Assembly (NCBI GenBank): GCA_946405325.1
Contig: CAMJGU010000002.1
Coordinates: 1 to 14,157 of the forward strand
Direction of reading: 5' to 3'
Source of the DNA: an uncultured Clostridia bacterium
Lineage (GTDB): Bacteria; Bacillota_A; Clostridia; Oscillospirales; Oscillospiraceae
Length of the DNA stretch: 14,157 nt
The first letter of the stretch is position 1, and each line of letters opens with the position of its first letter. This document shows, piece after piece, positions 7,601-12,401 of this stretch. Under the pieces are notes generated by a model that ran no database searches, had not been told where the DNA came from, and saw only the letters and a list, made by a program, of their open reading frames with translations. Made by a program: the position numbers and the translations under genes.

Positions 7601-9849
7601 ATCGTATCCTCATCCACATATCCGCCGGCGGGAACCTTAAGATAGTCGATGCCGGACTTGAGGGCCACCCAGTAGAAGGTGCCGTTTTCGCTGAGGTTGA
7701 CGCGCAGCCGCAGGGAGGTGGCGGCGATGTTGGTGATCTCCGGCGTCTCAAACTGGAACTCGGGCGGCGTGCCGTCCTTGGCGGTGAAGGTGAGCTTGCG
7801 CACCGCGGAGCTCCGCGAACCGTCCGCGTCGATCAGGCAGAGGTAGAGGTCGTAGGACTTCAACTCCTCCAGACCGTAGAAGGTCTTGGTCCAGAGGCTG
7901 TTTCTGGTGACCTCCTCCACGCCGCTGCCGCCGGGGACCGTCGTGCCGAGCGAGCCGACGCGGAACTGCTGCGCCGTGGGCGCCGTGCTGCCGGCGGGAT
8001 AGAGCGCGTAGTAGATCTGGCAGCCCTTGTTGGCCATGGCGGAGACCTGCGCGCGGAAGTCGATCTTGGGCCGCTTGGTGTAGGAGTCGATGATCTCTTT
8101 CCCGTTGGCGTCCTTGATCTGTTCGATGTAGTTGCGGGAGATGACGGGGTAGCCGGAGTTGAACGCGGGCGTCGTATTGTCAGGCGTATCGAAAGCGACC
8201 ACCTTGACCGGGCTGCGGCGGTTGCGCGCGTCCACCATCACGGCGGAGAGGTAGTAGCTGCCGTCCGCGGTGAGACGGCTCAGCGCCGCGGTGGTCTCCT
8301 TATTGGAGGCGGCGACGTCGGTGGTCCCGTTCGCGATGGCCCTGGTGTTGTCCGCGATGGGGTTGATGAGGTTCTCCTCATCAACGGAACCGTTGGCGGT
8401 GGCGCTGACAGCCCAGTAGACCTTGCCCGCCTTGTTGGCGGAGAAGATCGCCGAGGCGCTGGTGGGCGCAACGCCCTTCACCCGCGGATAACCGGCGAGC
8501 AGGCGCGGCTCGGCGGAGGACTCCTGCGCCTGAATGACGTCCATGTCATGACCGGCGATGTTGGCGGTCAGACCGGGGCGGATCGTGATGATGTCCGGCA
8601 GCATCTCGACCTTGGAGCCGGCGGCATTGACGTACAGGTGATCCACGTCGCCGACGCCGGAGACGTCGGTGGCGATATCCAGATTGAGCGTGGAGGCGGT
8701 GCTGTTGATGTCGAGATTCAGCTTGGAACCGTAGGCCGCCTCGTCGATCGTGACGGTGTCCGCCGTGCCCACGGCGAGGTTCAGCGTGGAACCGGGGGTC
8801 TTGTTGATGATGTTTTCCAGATTGCCGGAGAGTGTAAAGCTGGCGGCCGGATCCGGCGACTCCAGAGAAATGTTGAGCAGACCCTGCCCGGGACGGGTGC
8901 GGTCCTGGATGTAGGAGTCGGAGCGCAGCTCCGTGTTCCGGATCTCCGTGTCGCCCTCGGCGCGCAGCGTGACGAACTGATCGGCGATGCTGTCCACCAG
9001 CAGAGAGTTTGCCTCGACGTTGCGCAGCACGACGCTGTCTGTGCCACGCTGGCTCTCGCCGCTACCGGCGACGATGACCTTGCCCAGCACGCGGACGTTG
9101 TCCAGCGTGATCTCACCGAGATCCAGGCCGCCGGTAATATAGAGGTTGCCCGCGACGGTGGAGTTCTTGAGCGTCGCGCCGGGGGTGTTGATCGTCACGT
9201 TGCCGTACACGTCGGAGAGCGTGTGGGTGCCGGGGGTGTTGACGAGCGTACCCAGTGCGCGCTGAAGCATATACGCCATTTCGCCGCGGGTGATGTTGTT
9301 GTTCGGGCGGTAGGTGCCGTCGTCATAGCCGGTGATGAGGCCGGTCTCCGCGGCGGCGCGGGCGTAGCCGCGTCCCCACTGGCTGAAGTCACGGCCGTCC
9401 CGGAATTCCGTGACCTCGCCCGCGATGGGGTCAAGCCGCATGTTGCGTGCGAGCAGCACCATCGCCTGCTCACGGGTGAGCGTGCTTGTGGGGGCGGCTC
9501 TGCGCGGGGAGACGCCGTTGAAGTAGTGCGCGTTGTAGGCGATGCCGATGTCGTCGGCATACCACGCGCCGGAGGCGACGTCGGTGAACGGCGTCGCGCC
9601 GGTATTTTTGTAACCGTAGGCGCGGTTGACCATGGCGACGAACTCGGCGCGGGTCAGATTGCGCTCAGGGTGGAGACCGCCGTCGGGATAGCCCCGGACG
9701 ACGCCCCAGTTGACCAGCTTGTCCAGCGCGGTCGTGCTGTCGGCGTGCGCAGGAACGGTGAAGACCGGGCACAGAGACAGCATGAGACACAGGGCCATGA
9801 CAAGGGACACGGCTCTGTGCCTGAGAATACGGATGCTCACACGATTCAT
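4639..9849 (-). CDS. Giant secreted surface protein with N-terminal SLH domains (1736 aa)
   Basis: The signal peptide spans 1-36, with cleavage after AHA. Three SLH repeats follow at about 38-80, 88-138 and 149-200, with motifs TRAE, TREQ and TRGE. The first lacks its usual leading F-x-D segment, so the mature chain begins inside it. Residues 210-440 are short Leu/Ile/Val-Asn strands (for example TLKNSTVAGNLYITGGLDLG), which suggests a right-handed beta-helix. The rest is a string of Ig/Fn3-like modules. Three start with a GYP motif (453, 567, 1228), several carry a GTLYY/GTFYW-type strand, and Big_5-like units lie near 863-1028 and 1548-1715. SLH binding to wall polymer is known for the family. 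The long stalk suggests an adhesin or surface-layer role, which is inferred. The ATG at 9849 is set by AGGTGGG 7 nt upstream and the signal peptide, 14 nt after the PilZ stop. Confidence 0.9.
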   Translation of the reverse strand: MNRVSIRILRHRAVSLVMALCLMLSLCPVFTVPAHADSTTALDKLVNWGVVRGYPDGGLHPERNLTRAEFVAMVNRAYGYKNTGATPFTDVASGAWYADDIGIAYNAHYFNGVSPRRAAPTSTLTREQAMVLLARNMRLDPIAGEVTEFRDGRDFSQWGRGYARAAAETGLITGYDDGTYRPNNNITRGEMAYMLQRALGTLVNTPGTHTLSDVYGNVTINTPGATLKNSTVAGNLYITGGLDLGEITLDNVRVLGKVIVAGSGESQRGTDSVVLRNVEANSLLVDSIADQFVTLRAEGDTEIRNTELRSDSYIQDRTRPGQGLLNISLESPDPAASFTLSGNLENIINKTPGSTLNLAVGTADTVTIDEAAYGSKLNLDINSTASTLNLDIATDVSGVGDVDHLYVNAAGSKVEMLPDIITIRPGLTANIAGHDMDVIQAQESSAEPRLLAGYPRVKGVAPTSASAIFSANKAGKVYWAVSATANGSVDEENLINPIADNTRAIANGTTDVAASNKETTAALSRLTADGSYYLSAVMVDARNRRSPVKVVAFDTPDNTTPAFNSGYPVISRNYIEQIKDANGKEIIDSYTKRPKIDFRAQVSAMANKGCQIYYALYPAGSTAPTAQQFRVGSLGTTVPGGSGVEEVTRNSLWTKTFYGLEELKSYDLYLCLIDADGSRSSAVRKLTFTAKDGTPPEFQFETPEITNIAATSLRLRVNLSENGTFYWVALKSGIDYLKVPAGGYVDEDTIRSDLKKTYPNITEAEITEAIEKAKDDAKKLCEAYYKRQIENGIGAPRSGSQTVRAGMDTNVNITGLTAESSYDIYFVAKDTAGNYSDITLVYEDYTYKMTSNKMTESTLDVTGPTVTQEFTSLDGDKPLPNTSIRLTFSENIRLGDAKDTDTETLQDYLRGSTYNKTDLANFLSKIITLKSLNTRTNLYEPVLQRTVGNADSTDWVIDWSNAVVTRPTDGNSIIVTLPTNSDKASSALQLKSGATYRFEFDNLTDTSSARNPMPGIPYALPRFTTVTSQIGLMDADVSSVKVGGSDVSIDAAFMMTPVSTNVADSISWDMLIWSDRTVSFDLYQEVGANTWQKLGSTSITVDSSMAAGSFAAISLQRSIIGNVTEFPRLSTLTDPQYRYAVHITKLGTSDEADKDSWSGDVNLRISVVTGSLRGLSNLSANRVTEQVYNNALATSISANQITDIGSPRPFTLPITFRDTTSPKFANGYPRLVETTDSGVSILTRLDRPGTLYYMMVPADTTGSISKSSISTILETQAAPVPASVSSGSGTEVSIDETKDAGLTSPAWALGETTAAPNADQIHSARVYYSDDSYKVGTPMSAGAYNQSIQRSDLTADTRYFVYFVTRGEGGEYSKVSVYTFKTPKAAPPMITVYQGTSTSNVDVQVNAESLLTYIVVPYNTAVNDPLLSQDVGKPEDNTKTTILNALIDTTSGRSRFDTLATESQKTLVARYISNTQAAASSNSIASALNVSVSPNKPLNVDPSANMVGSTRYVFLTVGRRTLSADDGNVSNYAFAAYSPLLKSDTTPPMIISVNDGGLSWDKTASTDETPNYVSGKISLSFGEDLYWYNSTQSQKKVVDLASTLAPTDATEVRNKTKEGKPTQEEYVSVESLVQGSASVMRVIPFTPSDAGFTTPGKWFDANVNKPTQVIEIYVNNARVGSSITFTARVLGDANNNVSMVPLVVSIGTRTVDNQREPWVTITSSWNGTGDTTRSMR

Positions 9850-9855
9850 GGAAAA

Positions 9856-9862
9856 CCCACCT
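9856..9862 (-). promoter_or_regulatory. Ribosome binding site deciding the 1736-aa SLH protein start
   Basis: AGGTGGG on the minus strand lies 7 nt before the ATG at 9849 and sits in the 14-nt gap after the PilZ gene. The reading frame stays open 54 codons further upstream, but that stretch overlaps the PilZ coding region, has no secretion character and would bury the signal peptide. Confidence 0.7.
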
Positions 9863-9863
9863 C

Positions 9864-10496
9864 TTACTTCTTTCTGGATTTTGCGGACCGGATTTGAATG
9901 GCGAAAACGGCTTCGCGCAGGAAGGACTCCTCGTCGTTGATCATGTCGATGAACTTGCAGGCGCAGAAGTTCCCGGCTTCCGGATCGGGACGGGTGCGAA
10001 GCGCCTGACATTGCAGGATCACGGGTCCCTCGGAGGTCATGGGGATCACGACCTCGAAGGTCGCCCCCGCCGCGAGAAGCTGCGGAGAGCGAAACGCGAT
10101 GCCGCCGCAGCTGAGATCGACGGAGCGGATCGCGGCGCGTCCGCCTTCCGGGAGATAGATAAAGCTGTCGAACTCCACCGGCACGCGAAAGTTGCGGCGC
10201 ACGTCCGCGCCCAGCTCGCGCATCGGCTCGAGCGCCACCGCGTCGGGCCGGAAATCGACCACGCGGGTCATCTGCGGCGGCAGGCTCTTGTCCTGCGGCA
10301 CCGCCTGCACGACACCGGCATCGACCACGGTTTTGACAACTCCGTCAATGAGCTTGATGTAGATGTTCTTCCGCCCCGGCGCCTCCATGCGCCTGCCGCG
10401 GGCGAGCAGTTTTGAGCTGCTGTCCATCAGCAGGTAGATGCCGGGATCAACGGGCTGCTTTTCCCGCTTGCCCAAGAGCTTTTCAAACAGAGCCAT
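9864..10496 (-). CDS. PilZ-domain protein, probable cyclic-di-GMP receptor
   Basis: This is a 210-aa cytoplasmic protein. The C-terminal half (about 98-205) is a PilZ domain with both nucleotide-binding motifs intact: RxxxR at R100-R104 (RRNFR) and DxSxxG at D127, S129 and G132 (DLSCGG). The N-terminal ~95 residues are a separate beta-rich region, in the place of the YcgR N-terminal domain but not clearly related by eye. PilZ proteins of this layout bind c-di-GMP and typically act on flagellar motors or surface polymer systems. The target here is unknown. The start is supported by AAGGAGG 6 nt before the ATG. The gene lies 18 nt after the FlhB-like gene and 14 nt before the giant SLH gene, so it is co-transcribed with both. 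The motility neighbours favour a motor or export role, but a role tied to the SLH proteins is equally possible. Confidence 0.88.
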   Translation of the reverse strand: MALFEKLLGKREKQPVDPGIYLLMDSSSKLLARGRRMEAPGRKNIYIKLIDGVVKTVVDAGVVQAVPQDKSLPPQMTRVVDFRPDAVALEPMRELGADVRRNFRVPVEFDSFIYLPEGGRAAIRSVDLSCGGIAFRSPQLLAAGATFEVVIPMTSEGPVILQCQALRTRPDPEAGNFCACKFIDMINDEESFLREAVFAIQIRSAKSRKK

Positions 10497-10514
10497 GGCG
10501 TTCCTCCTTGCCGG

Positions 10515-10832
10515 TTACGGGACGACCGGCGTGTCCTCCATGGGGATGGACGCGCCCTCGCGCCGCGAAGGATCGAAGTTGAGAAAATAGACGTAGATAT
10601 CGACGATCGCCTGATAGAGCTCCTGCGGGATCTCCTGCCCGAGCTGGAGCTGCGTCAGGATCGTGGCGAGGGAATCGTCCTCGTAGACGGGTACGCCGTT
10701 GGCCTGCGCCACGTCGACGATCTTTTCGGCGAGATAGCCCATGCCGGAGGCGACGACCACGGGCGCGGTATCGTCGTCGCCGTAGTGCAGCGCCACGGCG
10801 CGCTTTTTGCGCAAGTAATCAGATTTTGACAT
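10515..10832 (-). CDS. Stand-alone FlhB C-terminal-domain-like protein (FlhX/YlqH type)
   Basis: A 105-aa protein that resembles only the cytoplasmic export-switch domain of FlhB/YscU. Signature stretches are RAVALHYGDDDTAPVVVASG, then AEKIVDVAQANGVPVYEDDSLA and QEIPQELYQAIVDIYVY. It has no membrane segments. It also lacks the NPTH autocleavage motif that precedes this region in true FlhB, so it resembles the product left after cleavage. FlhX-type proteins can substitute for or modulate the FlhB C-terminal piece in flagellar type III export. The preceding FliK-like gene overlaps it by 14 nt. Start choice is uncertain: the ATG at 10832 is preferred, but an in-frame GTG at 10841 is open, and the AGGA before them is badly spaced for both (12 and 3 nt). 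Translational coupling to the upstream gene is likely. Confidence 0.85.
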   Translation of the reverse strand: MSKSDYLRKKRAVALHYGDDDTAPVVVASGMGYLAEKIVDVAQANGVPVYEDDSLATILTQLQLGQEIPQELYQAIVDIYVYFLNFDPSRREGASIPMEDTPVVP

Positions 10833-12255
10833 TGACGCCACTCATCCTTTCAAAGACCTGGGGGAAGACCTCGGACACGGTCAGCGGCCGGTGCTGCTCG
10901 ACCACCTGCACTTGCTCGACATTGAGACCGTTGCGGGCGATGATGTCGCGCAGCGACTGCGTGATCTGCGGGCTGTGCTCGGCGACGCTCTTGGGGCAGG
11001 TGACCAGCATCGAGACACCTTCGCTGCGATTCTGGATCAGCACGTCGAACGCGCCGACGGCGTCAATGTCCATCTTGATGAGCACCCGCTGCACCGGACC
11101 GGAGGCCTCCTTTGCCCTGCGATTGCTGCGCTCAGCATCCGGATCGACCCACATCTCCGAGAACGCCAGCTTTCCGTTCCAGTTCATCGGCAGCATGTAG
11201 TGCTGCAGCGGCATGTAGACGCTCTCATTGATGAGCACGGAGTTCATGATGTGGTGGAATGCCTCCTGCATGTCGACGCCCGCCTCGCCGGAAAGGGCGC
11301 GGTGGGTGGCTTTCGCCATGCGCTCGGCAAAGGCGTTGCTCTGCGTCGCCTTGAAGAAGTCGGCCTCCCGCAGCACGCGCAGCAGCTCCGGGTTGCTCAG
11401 CTCCGCCAGCTCCCGCGGCAGCACATTGCTGCTCGCGAGGTGCCGCAGCGCCTCCAGCATGGCGTCCTCATTGCCGTTTTCGTAGCGCGCCACGTCCAGC
11501 GTCATCGCCGAGAGCAGATTGCGGGCAAGCCCGTGGTCGTGGGTCATGGAGACGTATTTCGACACCAGCGAGAATACCTGCTCGCGCAGCAGCTTGAGGC
11601 TCCCCTCGCGGTCGCCCGCGTCGATGCTGTTCTCCAGCTGCGCCAGCACGTCGGTGAGCTGCTGCGACCACTTGCCCGGCAGCGCCTCGGTCATCTCGTC
11701 GGTCATGCGCAGAATGTTTGCCTCGATGTGCTCGGTGGACGTGTAGTCCGCAAAGCGGCGCAGGAAGAGGAGAATGTCGTTTTTCGTCATCTCCGAGGTC
11801 GCGGGATCGTTGTAGGCGCCGCGCAGCAGCGCGAACAGCGCGCCGGTAAAGCGGGAGCCGCTCTGCATTTGGTTTTCGAGGAAGTTCGCAAGCTCCGTCT
11901 CATCCATTCGGATGAACTCCAGAAACTGCGCCATCTCCGAGGCGAAGCCGGAGCGGATGCCGGAGCTGACCTCTACGGTCTGACCCTGCAGCACCTGCAA
12001 AAATACCTGGGGCAGATCCTGCGCGCCGCGCAGACGCTGCACGAAGGTCATGAAGTTGGACTCAAACCGCGCTCCAAACGAGTTGGTGGCGTCGCCGGAG
12101 CCCTGCTGGCCCTCCTGCCCGTCAGGGCGGACGACGCGGTTGGGGTCGACGACGTTTTGTATGTTGGTGTCGCCGCCGGGGGTGGGCGGCGTGATGCGCG
12201 TGGATGATGTGTCGTAATTGGGCACCGGATTGGTGGCGCCGAGCAGATCCGGCAT
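10819..12255 (-). CDS. FliK-like protein (hook-length control C-terminal-type domain, YlqG-like)
   Basis: A 478-aa soluble protein with no signal peptide. Residues 1-60 are Pro/Gly/Asn/Asp-rich and look disordered. Residues 62-340 are mostly helical. Residues 345-470 resemble the FliK C-terminal domain: a LPMNWNGKLAFSEMWV strand region, then IDAVGAFDVLIQNRSEGVSM and a helix-rich end (SLRDIIARNGLNVEQVQV). FliK binds the FlhB C-terminal domain and switches flagellar export specificity. Here the next gene encodes exactly such a FlhB fragment and overlaps this one, so the two products probably interact. The same pairing occurs in Bacillus subtilis as ylqG-ylqH. AAAGGAG lies 8 nt before the ATG at 12255. 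It is the first gene of the five-gene minus-strand operon; no convincing sigma-A promoter was found before it. Assignment rests on the C-terminus and the neighbour. Confidence 0.7.
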   Translation of the reverse strand: MPDLLGATNPVPNYDTSSTRITPPTPGGDTNIQNVVDPNRVVRPDGQEGQQGSGDATNSFGARFESNFMTFVQRLRGAQDLPQVFLQVLQGQTVEVSSGIRSGFASEMAQFLEFIRMDETELANFLENQMQSGSRFTGALFALLRGAYNDPATSEMTKNDILLFLRRFADYTSTEHIEANILRMTDEMTEALPGKWSQQLTDVLAQLENSIDAGDREGSLKLLREQVFSLVSKYVSMTHDHGLARNLLSAMTLDVARYENGNEDAMLEALRHLASSNVLPRELAELSNPELLRVLREADFFKATQSNAFAERMAKATHRALSGEAGVDMQEAFHHIMNSVLINESVYMPLQHYMLPMNWNGKLAFSEMWVDPDAERSNRRAKEASGPVQRVLIKMDIDAVGAFDVLIQNRSEGVSMLVTCPKSVAEHSPQITQSLRDIIARNGLNVEQVQVVEQHRPLTVSEVFPQVFERMSGVNVKI

Positions 12256-12303
12256 GGGATTCGCTCCTTTCCAGTTTGCTGAAAAAATTTTTTGAAAAAA
12301 GTA

Positions 12304-12330
12304 TTAACTTCCGGAATTATTTGCCGATAT
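12304..12330 (+). promoter_or_regulatory. SigD/sigma-28 (flagellar sigma) promoter of cheA
   Basis: The -10 element GCCGATAT (12323-12330) matches the Bacillus SigD consensus perfectly. Exactly 15 nt upstream is TTAA (12304-12307), against consensus TAAA. Transcription would start near 12337 and leave a leader of about 65 nt before the cheA ATG. The spacer contains the 8-bp palindrome TTCCGGAA (12309-12316), and an A6T6 tract lies at 12282-12293 just upstream. A 5-bp stem (TTGCG/CGCAA, 12360-12376) lies in the leader; its significance is unclear. Confidence 0.82.
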
Positions 12331-12401
12331 AAACTTTAAGAGACCGCGAACAGGCTGTATTGCGGCTTTTTCGCAACAAAATTTTACAGGGGTGAAAATT
12401 T

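Noticed and set aside
2036..9849. SLH proteins as substrates of flagellar type III export because of the FliK/FlhB-like neighbours
   Set aside because: Both have clear Sec signal peptides with AxA-type cleavage sites, so Sec export is the simpler reading.
6424..9897. A 1157-codon open frame on the plus strand opposite the giant SLH gene
   Set aside because: It is an antisense shadow of GC-rich codon use. The product is Gly/Val/Asp/Arg-rich and repetitive with no recognisable domain or ribosome site, while the minus strand has a signal peptide, SLH repeats and operon spacing.
10891..12207. A 438-codon plus-strand frame opposite the FliK-like gene
   Set aside because: It is a His/Arg/Leu/Val-rich shadow. 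The minus-strand gene has a good ribosome site, a FliK-type C-terminus and overlap with its partner gene.
12360..12376. A small stem in the cheA leader, considered as a terminator or riboswitch
   Set aside because: It is a 5-bp stem with no following U-run, and the leader of about 65 nt is too short for a c-di-GMP riboswitch with its expression platform.
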